A stretch of 64,000 bases of DNA from Rhodococcus triatomae (GCF_014217785.1 NZ_CP048814.1:3162001-3226000); one strand, 5' to 3'; positions 44,886-54,862 are shown, numbered from the stretch's first letter. The notes: generated by a model not told the origin, from the letters alone. Numbers and translations are program-made.

Positions 44886-45905
44886 ATGACCAGCAGTTCC
44901 CGCACCCGCCTCCTGGCGTTCGGTGCACTCGGTGCCGGAGTCGTCGCGGCCGGGCTGTACGCACGGCGGCGTCGGGCCGGCCGGGCGGCCTCCGCCGCCC
45001 CGGCACCGCGGAATCCGCTGCTCGGCGAGCCGACGACGCGGCCGGAGATCATCGACGTCGTCACCGACGACGGTGCGGTGCTGCACGCGCGCGCCTACGG
45101 TCCGGCAGATGCCCCGCCGATCGTCCTCGTCCACGGCTGGGCCTGCTCGATCGAGTACTGGTACCCGCAGATCAACGCCCTCGCCGGTGACTACCGGGTC
45201 ATCGCGTACGACCAGCGTGGCCACGGACGTAGCACCGCGGGCACGCGCGTGTTCGATCCCGACGTGCTCGCCGACGACCTGGAGGCCGTGCTCGAGGCCA
45301 CCGTCGTCGGAGACCACAAGGCCGAGATCGTCGGCCACAGCATGGGCGGAATGAGCATCATCGCGTGGGCGGAACGCCACTCGGACAAGGTGGACCGTTT
45401 CGCGTCCGCGGTGCTGCTCGCGAGCACCGCGACCGACAGTCTGGTCGCCGAATCCACCGTGATTCCGCTCCCGCCCCGGTTCCCGAAGGTTCCGCTTCCG
45501 GTCGGACGCGCGATCATCGGCGCGTCGCTGCCGATCGTCTCCACGCCCATGACGGCCAAGGCGATCCAGTACGTGACCATGTCGCCGCGGGCCACCAGGG
45601 AAGAGGTCGAGTTCTGCGGCAAGATCGTGTCCGGCTGCCAGCCGCGCACGCGCGGTGGCTGGGGTATCGCGCTCAGCAACCTGGACATACGACGGGGCTT
45701 GGAGAACCTCACCGTTCCGACGACGGTCCTCGTCGGAACGGTCGATCGGCTCACGCCGCAGTCGCATGCCCGCCGCCTCGCCCGCACCCTGGACCAGGCA
45801 GACAACCTGCAGCGGCTGATCGTGCTGCCCGGTGTGGGGCACATGAGCTCGGTCGAGGACCCCGAGTCGGTCAACCGGGAGATCGTGCGCCTGCGGGCAC
45901 TCTGA
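44886..45905 (+). CDS. Membrane-anchored alpha/beta hydrolase
   Basis: A 339-residue hydrolase. An N-terminal hydrophobic segment (LLAFGALGAGVVAAGLYARRRR) followed by basic residues is a membrane anchor. The catalytic fold has VLVHGWACSIEYW for the oxyanion hole, nucleophile GHSMGGM, the acid near VGTVDRLTPQSHA and the catalytic His in LPGVGHMSSVED. It is third in the oxygenase-MerR operon with AGGGGAG before its ATG. It may act on a lipid ester; substrate unknown. Confidence 0.85.
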   Translation: MTSSSRTRLLAFGALGAGVVAAGLYARRRRAGRAASAAPAPRNPLLGEPTTRPEIIDVVTDDGAVLHARAYGPADAPPIVLVHGWACSIEYWYPQINALAGDYRVIAYDQRGHGRSTAGTRVFDPDVLADDLEAVLEATVVGDHKAEIVGHSMGGMSIIAWAERHSDKVDRFASAVLLASTATDSLVAESTVIPLPPRFPKVPLPVGRAIIGASLPIVSTPMTAKAIQYVTMSPRATREEVEFCGKIVSGCQPRTRGGWGIALSNLDIRRGLENLTVPTTVLVGTVDRLTPQSHARRLARTLDQADNLQRLIVLPGVGHMSSVEDPESVNREIVRLRAL

Positions 45906-45915
45906 TCCACCCTGC

Positions 45916-45987
45916 GCATCCGCGGACTCCTTCCGCGCCGTGCTCCCGAAGCTTCGAGGGCGCGGCGCGGAACAGGTCCGCGGATGC
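45916..45987. terminator. Palindrome family A copy between convergent genes
   Basis: Outer arms GCATCCGCGGA and TCCGCGGATGC and a core CTCCCGAAGCTTCGAGGG. It lies between the hydrolase and purU stops and can act as a bidirectional terminator. It is the same family as at 2030, 57245, 61542 and 63358, though here there is no DUF3558 gene. Confidence 0.75.
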
Positions 45988-45991
45988 GGTG

Positions 45992-46891
45992 TCAGCTGAA
46001 GACGACGGTCTTGCGGCCGTGGACCAGGACCCGGTCCTCGAGATGCCAGCGCAACCCGCGGGCGAGAGTCAGCTTCTCGATGTCGCGGCCCTGACGCACC
46101 ATGTCCGCCACCTCGTCGGCGTGGTCGACGCGAATGACGTCCTGCTCGATGATGGGCCCGGCGTCCAGCTCCGGAGTGACGTAGTGGCACGTTGCCCCGA
46201 TCAACTTCACGCCCCGCGCGAACGCCTGGTGGTACGGGCGTGCGCCGACGAACGACGGCAGGAAGCTGTGATGGATGTTGATCGCCCGGCCGGCCCAGTG
46301 GTCGCACAGCGGCGCGGGCAGCACCTGCATGAAGCGAGCGAGTACCACCGCGTGCGGATCGTGCACGTCGACGAGTTCGCGCACCTCCTCGAAGGCCGGT
46401 CCGCGCTCGGCCGGGTCCTTCGGGAACGGCACGTGGTGGAAGTCGATGCCGTGCCTGCGGGTGACGTCCTCGAGATCGCGATGGTTGCCGACGACGGCGC
46501 GGATATCCGCGGGCAGCTCGCCGCCGGCAGCCCGGCCCAGTAGATCGTGCAGGCAGTGTCCCTCCTTGCTGACGAGGAGAACCACCCGCTTGCGTGCCCC
46601 GGAATCGTGCAGGGTCCATTCGGTGTCCGGCCCCAGTTCCGCGGCGACCTCGGCGAACCTGCTGCGCAGTTCGTCGACACCGAAGCCGACGGAGGACGCG
46701 CGCACAGCCTGCCGTGTGAAGAACCAGCCGGTGTCCGAATCCGCGTGGTACGCGGCCTCCACGATCCAGCCGCCCACGTCGGCGAGGAACGCGGAGATCC
46801 GCGCGACGATACCGGTGCGGTCGGGGCATCCGAGGGTGAGGACGTACCTGCGGTCGTCGGCGATCTCGTGGCCGGTGGAAGCGGAACTCAT
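45992..46891 (-). CDS. purU: Formyltetrahydrofolate deformylase
   Basis: A 299-residue enzyme that hydrolyses 10-formyl-THF to THF and formate. The N-terminal ACT domain ([28 protein letters not shown]) is followed by the formyltransferase-like catalytic domain with [20 protein letters not shown] and [20 protein letters not shown], which includes the catalytic Asn, His and Asp. Length is normal. It controls the C1 pool and supplies formate. It is divergent from deoC. Confidence 0.95.
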   Translation of the reverse strand: MSSASTGHEIADDRRYVLTLGCPDRTGIVARISAFLADVGGWIVEAAYHADSDTGWFFTRQAVRASSVGFGVDELRSRFAEVAAELGPDTEWTLHDSGARKRVVLLVSKEGHCLHDLLGRAAGGELPADIRAVVGNHRDLEDVTRRHGIDFHHVPFPKDPAERGPAFEEVRELVDVHDPHAVVLARFMQVLPAPLCDHWAGRAINIHHSFLPSFVGARPYHQAFARGVKLIGATCHYVTPELDAGPIIEQDVIRVDHADEVADMVRQGRDIEKLTLARGLRWHLEDRVLVHGRKTVVFS

Positions 46892-46983
46892 GCCGTCAGT
46901 GTCCCAGGAGGCGCCGGCAGCAGATCGCGGCGGGTGCAGGGGATGGGCCGGTCGTCCGGATCCGCTGTGACAAGCTGAGGTCC

Positions 46984-47661
46984 ATGTCCGCTGACGACCA
47001 CTCGAACACTCCGACACGGCGCACGGTGGCGTCGATGATCGATCACACCCTGCTCGCTCCCGAGGCCACCGCACAGGACGTCGCCGACCTGATCGGCGAG
47101 GCCCGGGACCTCGGTGTCCTCGCCGTGTGCGTGTCTCCGTCGATGCTCCCGATCCGGCCCGGCGGCCTCGTCACGGCTGCGGTGGTCGGGTTCCCGTCCG
47201 GGAAGCACCACTCGCTCGTCAAGGGCGCCGAGGCGCGCCTCACGGTCGATCAGGGAGCGCAGGAGATCGACATGGTGATCGACGTGGGGGCCGCCGTCGC
47301 GGGCGACTACAACGCGGTCCTCGCCGACGTGCTGACGGTGCGAGAAGCCGTCGGTACCGACCCCGTGCTCAAGGTGATCCTCGAAACCGCGGCGCTCTCG
47401 GACGAGGCGATCGTGCAGTCCGCGCTCGCGGCCGAACGAGCCGGTGCGGACTTCGTGAAGACGTCCACCGGTTTCCACCCTGCCGGTGGCGCGTCGACCC
47501 GCGCGGTGGCGCTGATGGCGGACGCGGTCGGTGGGCGGATCGGGATCAAGGCCAGTGGCGGCATCCGCACCGCGCAGGCGGCACTCGACATGATCGCCGC
47601 CGGTGCCACCCGCCTCGGGCTCTCCCGCAGTCGCGAGGTGCTCGAGGCGCTTCCGGAGTAG
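46984..47661 (+). CDS. deoC: Deoxyribose-phosphate aldolase
   Basis: A 225-residue class I aldolase that cleaves 2-deoxyribose 5-phosphate into acetaldehyde and glyceraldehyde 3-phosphate. The Schiff-base lysine is in [10 protein letters not shown], the proton-relay Lys in IKASGGIRT, and the helper Asp in [10 protein letters not shown]. Length and layout are normal. The same gene lies after hbhA/DUF2516 in mycobacteria; here the oxygenase-hydrolase block and purU lie between. Confidence 0.95.
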   Translation: MSADDHSNTPTRRTVASMIDHTLLAPEATAQDVADLIGEARDLGVLAVCVSPSMLPIRPGGLVTAAVVGFPSGKHHSLVKGAEARLTVDQGAQEIDMVIDVGAAVAGDYNAVLADVLTVREAVGTDPVLKVILETAALSDEAIVQSALAAERAGADFVKTSTGFHPAGGASTRAVALMADAVGGRIGIKASGGIRTAQAALDMIAAGATRLGLSRSREVLEALPE

Positions 47662-47694
47662 GTGCGGTCGGGCCGTCCGGGTCGGGGCCCCGCG

Positions 47695-48474
47695 TCAGAC
47701 GAGGAACCCGCACCCCTCGAGCTGATCGCGCTGTTCCTGCACCGCCGGGTCGGAGGGGTCCGCCGCGGGCATGGTGTACGCGCCGCCCTCGAGGGAGATC
47801 TCGATCGCGTCGCCGGTCACCTCGACCGAGGTCGGGACCATGTCCAGCGGGTAGGTCTGCAGGCTCTCGGTGAGGGTCTGGACGACTCCGTCGACCAGGT
47901 CGGTCGGCAGCCCGAAGCCGAGGATCTCGGCACCGACGGTCTCGACGGCGATGGTGTCGCCGGAGATGTGGGGGCGCACTTCGAGGTCGGCGAGCCCACC
48001 GGGGCCGACCGAGAAGGTGAGCGTTCCCGCCGCGGGATCGGAGACGACGTTGCCGATCAGGGTGCCGAACGGCTGCTGGTGCATCGTCGCGAGAATCCCC
48101 GCGGTGCTCCAGCGCACCTCGGCCGTCGAGGAGCCGATCGTCCCGTTGCTGTCGGGCGTCTCCTCGATGTGGACGTCGTCGACCCGCGCCTGCACGTCCA
48201 TGCCGACGGCGGGACCGAACGACGTGTCGTTGCTCTCCAGCGTCACGTAGGGGACGCGCTTGTCGATCGATTGCAGCAGAACGGGTTTCCAGCTGAGTCC
48301 GACGTCGACCTTCGACCCGAGTTGGCTCTCGAACTGGCTCGCCATGCAGCTCTGTACCTGTCGGCGCAGATACAGCTCGCTTGCCGCGAATGCCGCGACG
48401 AGTACCGCGACCAGCACGAGTGCGACGACGAGTACACGGTTGCGCTTCTTTCCGTCGGTTCGGGTGGCAGCCAT
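47695..48474 (-). CDS. LmeA-like (DUF2993) envelope protein
   Basis: A 259-residue protein with an N-terminal transmembrane/signal segment (NRVLVVALVLVAVLVAAFAASELYL) and an extracytoplasmic beta-rich domain. It resembles the DUF2993 family, of which mycobacterial LmeA binds phospholipid and takes part in mannan maturation. Features include QVQSCMASQFESQLGSKVDVGLS and the C-terminal Cys in EGCGFLV. It lies 33 bp from the deoC end, convergent, as does Rv0479c by Rv0478. Confidence 0.75.
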   Translation of the reverse strand: MAATRTDGKKRNRVLVVALVLVAVLVAAFAASELYLRRQVQSCMASQFESQLGSKVDVGLSWKPVLLQSIDKRVPYVTLESNDTSFGPAVGMDVQARVDDVHIEETPDSNGTIGSSTAEVRWSTAGILATMHQQPFGTLIGNVVSDPAAGTLTFSVGPGGLADLEVRPHISGDTIAVETVGAEILGFGLPTDLVDGVVQTLTESLQTYPLDMVPTSVEVTGDAIEISLEGGAYTMPAADPSDPAVQEQRDQLEGCGFLV

Positions 48475-48589
48475 GTATCGGATTCTTCCCGACGAGTGTG
48501 AGGAAAGTCTGTGAACACTCCTCGGCAATCGTGACCGAATCCTCACCTTATTTTGTGATCTGAAACACATACGAACGTAATCTGTGCGT

Positions 48590-49207
48590 ATGGACGAATG
48601 GGTGGCACCGGAACGGCAGGACGAGGACCGGGAACGGCTCGAGAGCTCCCTCGCGCAGCTCGCCGCCTCCCAGTCCGGATACTTCACGACGGCGCAGGTA
48701 CTGCGCCTGGGCTTCCACGTGGGCGACGTCGGCGCGCGCATCGTGGACGGCTCGTGGCAGCGGGTCGAGCGCGATCTCTTCCGCCTGGCGGAGATCCCGT
48801 CCACCGATCTGGAGGAGTTCGCGAAGTGGTGCACGTGGTTCGGTAATGCTGCGGCCGTGTCCCATCAGAGTGCGGCGGACCTGCACGGGCTGGGGAATCT
48901 GTATCCGCGGTTCATCCACATGTCGACGGTTCTGTCACCGCCGGCGCCCACCCGGGCCCTGGCGCTGCATCGACGATCGATCGGCACCGACGACTGTGAA
49001 CAGATCGGTGCGCTGCGGATCACCACGCCCACCCGGACCGCCCTCGATCTGGCCGCGGGCGGGATCGCGCAGGAACTGCTCGACGAGGTGGTCTCCGACG
49101 GGGTCGCCATCGGGCGTCTCGATCCGGAGCGACTGTACGGAGAGTGTGCGACGAAGCCTGCGCAGGTTGCGCAGCGACTCGAACATGCCCTGATGTCGTG
49201 CCAGTGA
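48590..49207 (+). CDS. AbiEi-like antitoxin-domain protein without a toxin partner
   Basis: A 205-residue protein. The N-terminal part SQSGYFTTAQVLRLGFHVGDVGARIVDGSWQRVERDLFRL is the winged-helix domain of AbiEi-type antitoxins, and the C-terminal part (LRITTPTRTALDLAAGGIAQELLDEVV) matches the usual second domain. In type IV toxin-antitoxin systems it would be followed by a nucleotidyltransferase toxin (AbiEii), but the next 410 bp hold no gene. Such orphan copies are frequent in actinobacteria and are probably transcription regulators. Confidence 0.75.
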   Translation: MDEWVAPERQDEDRERLESSLAQLAASQSGYFTTAQVLRLGFHVGDVGARIVDGSWQRVERDLFRLAEIPSTDLEEFAKWCTWFGNAAAVSHQSAADLHGLGNLYPRFIHMSTVLSPPAPTRALALHRRSIGTDDCEQIGALRITTPTRTALDLAAGGIAQELLDEVVSDGVAIGRLDPERLYGECATKPAQVAQRLEHALMSCQ

Positions 49208-49618
49208 CGTCCGGTCCGGACGCGTGTCCGCGGGGCGGACTTCGAGGTGACGGCCTGTTTCACGGCTTCGGTGCAGCTTCTGTGTAGCTACTTCAATCCC
49301 GCCGTACCCTGCTCGTTCCGGAACGGGCCTCCCGGCGCGTGCATTCATCTACCCGGGCGGCGAGTGTCGGGCATTTCTTCGCATTTCGCCCATATCGACC
49401 CGGGGGAATCCCGTGTTCGACGCTGAGGGCACCTGTGATTCCCGGTGCCGTTCACTGCGATGACGAGGGGCGATGCCCGACGTGAAGTTGCCCGCGGGGC
49501 GTGGTCCGCTTGCATGTCGAGACAGGTTCAGGTCCAATACTTCGGTCCACGGTTAACGTCCAGCGAACTATGGCCGGATTGCGGAGCAACAACTCGTACC
49601 GGCACCGAGGAGGGGTAG
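49208..49618. other. Non-coding stretch of 410 bp
   Basis: No open frame with protein-like character. It contains the palindrome GTCCGGTCCGGAC at 49206-49218 and ends with AGGAGGGG, the ribosome site of the next gene. No RNA gene could be recognised. Confidence 0.5.
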
Positions 49619-50287
49619 ATGCAGGCGCGCTCGAAGGCGACCCGCAGAGCGATCACCGATGGTGCGCTCATGCTCATCGACGAACTCGGCTATCGGCGCA
49701 CCACGGTCGAGGCGGTCGCGGATCGGGCGCGGGTGTCCAAGGGTGCGGTGTACTACCACTTCGCGTCCAAGGAACTGCTCCTGCAGGGCGTCATCGCATC
49801 CAGCCGTGACGAGGTCGTCGCCCTGATCCGCCGCCGCGAACTGTGGCGGAGTTCGGCGATCGAGGCACTGGTCGACGTGTGGATCGCGACCGCCTGTGGT
49901 CGCCGGAACGAACGACCCCTGCTCGTCCACCATGCGCGTGCTCCCGAACGCGGTGCGTCGCCGGGAATCGGCGACGAACTCCGTGCGTACGCGACCCGGG
50001 TGTTGCGCACCTCCGCGGCCGCAGGCGACCTGCGGACGTCGGCGGATGTCGACGCCCTCGCGGACCGTTTCGTCGGGGCGCTGCTGGATACTCCGACCGC
50101 TGCCGAACGTGGGCGTCCGCCGAACGCGGTGATCGAATCCCGGCTGAGCCGGGTCGTCGGCGAACTCGCGCTGGCCCCGGACTCGGAGGAGTACCTGCGG
50201 CGCTACCTGGTCCGGCGTACCCGAGTGCGGATCCCCGATCAGCGGTGGCGGATCACGCTCGTCGACGAGCCCGTGCCGGCCTGCTAG
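49619..50287 (+). CDS. TetR-family regulator
   Basis: A 222-residue TetR protein. Helix-turn-helix: YRRTTVEAVADRARVSKGAVYYHFASKELLLQGVI near residues 25-60. The C-terminal domain has many Arg and no family-specific motif. It ends on the bases CTAG shared with the convergent methyltransferase gene, both stops being TAG. The ribosome site is GGAGGGG. Target and ligand unknown. Confidence 0.85.
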   Translation: MQARSKATRRAITDGALMLIDELGYRRTTVEAVADRARVSKGAVYYHFASKELLLQGVIASSRDEVVALIRRRELWRSSAIEALVDVWIATACGRRNERPLLVHHARAPERGASPGIGDELRAYATRVLRTSAAAGDLRTSADVDALADRFVGALLDTPTAAERGRPPNAVIESRLSRVVGELALAPDSEEYLRRYLVRRTRVRIPDQRWRITLVDEPVPAC

Positions 50288-51123
50288 TTCGGGCCCGGTC
50301 CGGCCGTGCGGCCGGGTGCCACCGTCTCCCAGGGCACGGTGAGGACGCAGTCCCGTAGTCGACGGCGCTGCGGTGCCGCGGGAACTCCGTCCTCGCGCAG
50401 GCGTTCGTGTGCCGCGCGCCAGCGCACCCGCGGTCCGAAGGAGGCGTACGGCGCGGCCCAGGACCAGGCACGGTCTGCCGCCTCGAGTAATGCGTGCACG
50501 CCCTCGCCACGGACGTTGCGATGGATCAGTGCCTTCGGCAGTCGTTCGGCGACGTCCGAGGGACGCTGCACGTCGAACGGATCCCACGCGAGCGTCAGCG
50601 AGAGCGGACGATGGGCGTCGAGCAGCACCCACGCCGCGCGACGGCCGAGTTCGTCGCAGGTTCCGTCGACGAGGAGACCGTTCGGCGCGAGGCCCGCACG
50701 GATCTGCGCCCACGAGGCCGCCACTGCCTCTTCGGGATACTGCCGCAATACGTTGAATGCCCGTACCAGGACCGGTCGTAGCCCGGCCAGCTCGAACCCG
50801 CCCCGTGCGAACGACACACCGTCCCGGGCAGCCGCAACCCTTCCGGGATCGATTTCGAGGCCCGTCACCCGCGTGTCCGCCCGCACCGTCCGCAGCCGTG
50901 TGGCGAGCTCGAAAGTCGTGTGCGGACGCGCGCCGTAGCCGAGGTCGACCACCAGTGGGTCGGCCGCGTCGGACAGCGTCCGGCGCACGAGCGGATCGTG
51001 GACGAGCCAGCGATCACTGCGCCGGAGCCGGTTGATCCCCGTCGTTCCCCGGGTGACGACCCCGACCGGCGTGCTGCGGGTGCGGGCGGAAGCGGCGCGG
51101 GCGGCTACTGCCGGGAGAGCCAC
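50284..51123 (-). CDS. SAM-dependent methyltransferase-like protein
   Basis: About 279 residues with a Rossmann-type SAM site: PLVVDLGYGARPHTTFELATRLR (motif I, with YGARPH in place of the usual GxGxG) and VTGLEIDPGRVAAARDG (the acidic residue for the ribose). Later FNVLRQYPEEAVAASWAQIRAGLAPNGLLVDGTCDE fits motif IV and the following helix. GTG at 51123 overlaps the DUF2505 gene by 19 bp; the start is not certain. The substrate is unknown. It belongs to a three-gene minus-strand operon. Confidence 0.75.
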   Translation of the reverse strand: MALPAVAARAASARTRSTPVGVVTRGTTGINRLRRSDRWLVHDPLVRRTLSDAADPLVVDLGYGARPHTTFELATRLRTVRADTRVTGLEIDPGRVAAARDGVSFARGGFELAGLRPVLVRAFNVLRQYPEEAVAASWAQIRAGLAPNGLLVDGTCDELGRRAAWVLLDAHRPLSLTLAWDPFDVQRPSDVAERLPKALIHRNVRGEGVHALLEAADRAWSWAAPYASFGPRVRWRAAHERLREDGVPAAPQRRRLRDCVLTVPWETVAPGRTAGPGPN

Positions 51124-51605
51124 GCTTCCGTGATCTCGGCCTCGGCGCGGAACAGGTCGACGAGGTTGACCAGCATCAGCTGCTCGAGCTTGCCGCCGAT
51201 GAACGGCAGGTACACCTTGGCCTCGGACGTGGTGCGGAACGTGCACCCGGTCTCGGTGGCGAAGAGTTCCATGGTGCCCGTGAGGCTGCCGGGACCGGCC
51301 GGAATCGACGCCTCGTAGGTGGCGGTCACCGGCTCGCCGAACGGGCTGTAGTTCTCCTTGCGGGTGATGATCATGTCCTTCTTCATCACCGTCTGGGCGA
51401 TCTCCGGCAGCTCGGAGCGCGGCAGGATGTGGTGCAGCACGAGGTCGATGCCGTCGTCGCCGACCTCGAAGTGCTCGACGTGGTTCTCCGAGTACTTGCG
51501 CATCTCCTCGATGCGCGCGTCCCAGTAGTCACGGTTGGTGAACGCGTCGTACACCTGCTCCGGGGTGTGCTTGTAGCGTGCGGAATAGTTCATGCGGCGA
51601 GCCAT
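51105..51605 (-). CDS. DUF2505 (START-like) protein, first
   Basis: A 166-residue protein of the polyketide-cyclase/START-like fold. It has NYSARYKHTPEQVYDAFTNRDYWDARIEEM at the start and VYLPFIGGKLEQLMLVNLVDLFRAEAEITEAWL at the end, typical of DUF2505. These folds bind lipids or hydrophobic ligands. A second, divergent copy precedes it. The ATG at 51605 was chosen by analogy to that copy. Confidence 0.85.
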   Translation of the reverse strand: MARRMNYSARYKHTPEQVYDAFTNRDYWDARIEEMRKYSENHVEHFEVGDDGIDLVLHHILPRSELPEIAQTVMKKDMIITRKENYSPFGEPVTATYEASIPAGPGSLTGTMELFATETGCTFRTTSEAKVYLPFIGGKLEQLMLVNLVDLFRAEAEITEAWLSRQ

Positions 51606-51677
51606 GATCGCCAAGGTTACCGGCTCGTGCGGTCTACCACGAAAGCCGTGCCGACTGCGTGCACCCGGTCGGGGTCG

Positions 51678-52178
51678 TCAGCGGGCGAGCCAGGCGCCGG
51701 TGAACTCCTGCTCGCGGTCCAGGAGCCGGAGGATCTCGTCGGCGATGGCGCTCTCGATCTTGCCGCCCACCAGGGGAATCTTTACCTCGGCGGCGCCGTT
51801 GACGTCGATCGTGGACGACCCGTTCTCGCCCGCGAGCGTCTGGTTTCCGGAGATCTGCGCCGGTGCCCCCTCGACCTCGGCAGCGAAGGTGCCGGTGGCG
51901 CGGCCGCCGACGAGGGGACCCCAGGTCTCGGTGCGCGTGATGATCAGGTCGCCGGGCCGGATCTTCGTCACGATCGACGGGAGGTGATCCTCGGGAATCG
52001 CCTGGGTCATGGTGACGGTGACGCCACCGGACGCGGTGGGCGTGATCGCGTCGAGGGCGGCTCCGTCGCCGCCGACCTCCGCGAGGCGGTCCCGCCAGTA
52101 CTGCTCGCCGGTCAGGGCCGCGTGGACCTCGGCGACGGGGAACGGGTACGAGGACGAATGCTCGATGCGGCGGCTCAC
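51678..52178 (-). CDS. DUF2505 (START-like) protein, second
   Basis: A 166-residue paralogue of the preceding gene, with the same layout ([32 protein letters not shown], then [31 protein letters not shown]). GTG at 52178 aligns with the start of the other copy; a GTG 9 bp earlier is possible. It is divergent from murB, with only about 25 bp between starts, so the promoters must overlap. This arrangement resembles Rv0481c-murB. Confidence 0.82.
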   Translation of the reverse strand: MSRRIEHSSSYPFPVAEVHAALTGEQYWRDRLAEVGGDGAALDAITPTASGGVTVTMTQAIPEDHLPSIVTKIRPGDLIITRTETWGPLVGGRATGTFAAEVEGAPAQISGNQTLAGENGSSTIDVNGAAEVKIPLVGGKIESAIADEILRLLDREQEFTGAWLAR

Positions 52179-52203
52179 GACGGGCACGCTACCGTTTCCT
52201 GTT

Positions 52204-53298
52204 GTGTGGGATGCAAGCAACACGTCCGAGAGACTCGTCGAGGCCGGCGCGTTCGTGTCCCGGGATCTCGACCTGGCCGGCTTCACGACACTGCGGGTCG
52301 GTGGCCCGGCCCCCGTCGTCGCCGAGTGTTCGACCACCGAGTCGCTGGTCGAGGTGGTCCGCCTCCTCGATGCGGAGTCCGTTCCGACGTTGCTGATCGC
52401 CGGGGGTTCGAACCTGGTGATCGGCGACGACGGCTGGGACGGAGTGGTGGTCCGGATCGCGAACTCCGGGGTACGCCTCGACGCGGACGTGATCGCGGCC
52501 GAGGCCGGCGCGGTGTGGGACGACGTCGTCGCCGGGACGGTCGAGGCGGGCCTCGGCGGGCTCGAATGTCTCTCGGGGATACCCGGTTCGGCGGGGGCCA
52601 CGCCGGTGCAGAACGTGGGTGCGTACGGCGTCGAGGTGGGCACCGTCCTGCATCGGGTCCGGCTGTTGGACCGCGTCACGGGTGAGGTTCGCTGGGTGGG
52701 CCCGGACGAGCTCGGTCTCGGCTACCGCACCAGCGTGCTCAAGCATTCGGATGCGGCCCTGGTGCTCGAGGTCGAGTTGCAGGTGTCGCCGGACGGGGCC
52801 AGCGCCCCGATCCGCTACCGCGAGCTCACGGCGACCCTCGGGGTGTCGGAGGGGGTGCGGGTGCCTGCCGCGCAGGCCCGCGAGGCCGTGCTGGCGCTCC
52901 GGCGCGGGAAGGGCATGGTGCTCGACTCGACCGACCACGACACGTGGAGTGCCGGATCGTTCTTCACGAACCCGGTCGTCCCCGCCGCACGGGCCGAGGA
53001 GGTGCTCGCGGCGATCCGGTCGCGGCTCGGCGACGTCGCCGTGCCGACGTATCCGGCGGACGGGGGAGTGAAGCTGTCGGCCGGCTGGCTGATCGAGCGG
53101 GCCGGATTCACCAAGGGCTTCCCCGGCGCGGATGCTCCCGCACGGCTGTCCACGAAACACACGTTGGCCCTCACCAATCGTGGTGCGGCGTCGGCGAAGG
53201 ATCTGACGGAGCTGGCCCGTACGGTCCGGGACGGGGTCGAGGACGCCTTCGGTGTGCGGCTCTCGCCGGAACCGGTGACCGTCGGCTGTGAGATCTGA
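52204..53298 (+). CDS. murB: UDP-N-acetylenolpyruvoylglucosamine reductase
   Basis: A 364-residue flavoenzyme that reduces UDP-GlcNAc-enolpyruvate to UDP-MurNAc in peptidoglycan synthesis. FAD-site motifs [11 protein letters not shown] and [15 protein letters not shown] are followed by [21 protein letters not shown], the catalytic serine in [11 protein letters not shown] and [11 protein letters not shown]. Length fits type I MurB with a mycobacterial-type extension. The GTG start lies 25 bp from the DUF2505 start. It is followed by the L,D-transpeptidase gene; both act on the wall. Confidence 0.95.
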   Translation: MWDASNTSERLVEAGAFVSRDLDLAGFTTLRVGGPAPVVAECSTTESLVEVVRLLDAESVPTLLIAGGSNLVIGDDGWDGVVVRIANSGVRLDADVIAAEAGAVWDDVVAGTVEAGLGGLECLSGIPGSAGATPVQNVGAYGVEVGTVLHRVRLLDRVTGEVRWVGPDELGLGYRTSVLKHSDAALVLEVELQVSPDGASAPIRYRELTATLGVSEGVRVPAAQAREAVLALRRGKGMVLDSTDHDTWSAGSFFTNPVVPAARAEEVLAAIRSRLGDVAVPTYPADGGVKLSAGWLIERAGFTKGFPGADAPARLSTKHTLALTNRGAASAKDLTELARTVRDGVEDAFGVRLSPEPVTVGCEI

Positions 53299-53374
53299 CG
53301 CGGCCGCGAGAGCCGACGGTGTGAATTCGCTCGCCGTCCCGGCCGGGTTCACCGAGCGAGCGTAGCCTGGTCAA

Positions 53375-54559
53375 GTGCGTGACCTGGTAATTCGGACAAA
53401 CAGGCGACGGTGGCTGCTGATCGTCGCGACGGTGCTCTCCCTGCTGGCGGCGACGGTCGCCTGCACGGCGGACGGCCCCGGCTCGTCCCCGCCGCAGGAT
53501 CCCGGGCCCGTCGCCGTGGTCACCGCGCAGCCCGGCGACGGTGCCCGTGACGTCGATCCGGTCGCACCGGTGTCCGTCCGGGTGGCGGACGGGACCTTCA
53601 CCGACGTCGCCCTCGTGAATGCGCAGGGCACGCCGGTTCTCGGCGAGTTGTCTCCCGATCGAACGACCTTCACGAGCGCCGAACCGCTCGGGTACGACGC
53701 CGGATACACCTGGCAGGGCACCGCGGTGGGTACCGACGGCGAGACCGTCCCCGTCCGCGGTGGGTTCACGACACTGGCACCGGACGAGACGGTGGGCGCC
53801 ACACTGAACATCGCGGACGGACAGGAAGTCGGGATCGCGGCACCGATCACGCTCCAGTTCCACGGTGCCGTGGAGGACCGGGCGGCCGTGGAACGAGCGC
53901 TGACCGTGACGACGAATCCGCCCACGCCCGGCTCCTGGGCGTGGTTGCCCGACGACGGCGGTGCGCGCGTGCACTGGCGTCCGCAGCAGTACTGGGCACC
54001 CGGTACCTCGGTACATCTGGACGCGAAGCTGTACGGCCTCGCCTTCGGGGACGGCGCCTACGGCGAGGAGGACCTGACGCTGGACTTCACGATCGGTCGC
54101 AGTCAGGTCGTGGTCGCGGATGCGACGAGCCACCGGATGCAGGTCGTCCGGGACGGCGAGACGATCATGGACATCCCCGTCAGTTACGGCGAGGGCAACG
54201 AGCCGCGCAACGTCACCCGCAGCGGAGTCCACGTGGTCACCGAGAAGCACGAGGATTTCCTGATGTCCAACCCGCCCTACTACGAGAACGTGCGGGAGCG
54301 GTGGGCCGTGCGCATCTCCAACAACGGCGAGTTCATCCACGCCAATCCGGAGACGATCGGCGTCCAGGGTGCGTCCAACGTCACCAACGGCTGCATCAAC
54401 CTCTCGCTCGGCGACGCGGAGCAGTACTTCCGGACCGCGATGTACGGCGACCCGGTGGAGGTGACCGGGACGTCGATCGATTTGTCCGCGGCAGACGGCG
54501 ATCTCTACGACTGGGCGATCGACTGGGGCACGTGGCAGTCGATGTCGGCGCTGGCCTGA
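53375..54559 (+). CDS. L,D-transpeptidase lipoprotein (LprQ/LdtMt5-like)
   Basis: A 394-residue envelope enzyme that makes 3-3 cross-links in peptidoglycan. A signal peptide with lipobox TVAC anchors it. Two Ig-like domains (about 45-150 and 150-250) precede the YkuD catalytic domain with [11 protein letters not shown] and the nucleophile cysteine in [11 protein letters not shown]. The usual SHGC is thus TNGC. The order murB-lprQ is kept in M. tuberculosis (Rv0482-Rv0483). The start is GTG at 53375. Confidence 0.9.
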   Translation: MRDLVIRTNRRRWLLIVATVLSLLAATVACTADGPGSSPPQDPGPVAVVTAQPGDGARDVDPVAPVSVRVADGTFTDVALVNAQGTPVLGELSPDRTTFTSAEPLGYDAGYTWQGTAVGTDGETVPVRGGFTTLAPDETVGATLNIADGQEVGIAAPITLQFHGAVEDRAAVERALTVTTNPPTPGSWAWLPDDGGARVHWRPQQYWAPGTSVHLDAKLYGLAFGDGAYGEEDLTLDFTIGRSQVVVADATSHRMQVVRDGETIMDIPVSYGEGNEPRNVTRSGVHVVTEKHEDFLMSNPPYYENVRERWAVRISNNGEFIHANPETIGVQGASNVTNGCINLSLGDAEQYFRTAMYGDPVEVTGTSIDLSAADGDLYDWAIDWGTWQSMSALA

Positions 54560-54651
54560 CCGTCGGCCGCGCCCTACGGCAGCGGAAGGGAACCGGACAG
54601 GCTCCCGTTGCGTCTACTTCCCATGAGGGGCGGCGTGGCCGCTCCTCGGGC

Positions 54652-54688
54652 CGGGGCCGTGGAGTCGCAGGGGGACTCGGCGGCCCCG
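54652..54688 (+). terminator. Hairpin after the L,D-transpeptidase gene
   Basis: CGGGGCCG pairs with CGGCCCCG and inside it GAGTC with GACTC. It is a probable terminator of the murB-ldt operon, about 90 bp past the stop. Confidence 0.6.
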
Positions 54689-54862
54689 TGTCCCGCCCGG
54701 TGAGAGTCTCCAGTGGCGACGGCCACCGCTTGTGAATCGTCCGCAGAAACGGACATACCGCGCGGAATTCCCCTTCTTGCTGCGATAATCGGGCTCCGGC
54801 CGGCGCGACACTTCCCGAGGGAACCGCAGTCCCGGATCTGTCACACCGTCGAGGAAGCAGGA

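Noticed and set aside
44313-46829. An 838-codon minus-strand frame
   Set aside because: Arg-rich shadow of the hydrolase, MerR and purU genes without family-like motifs.
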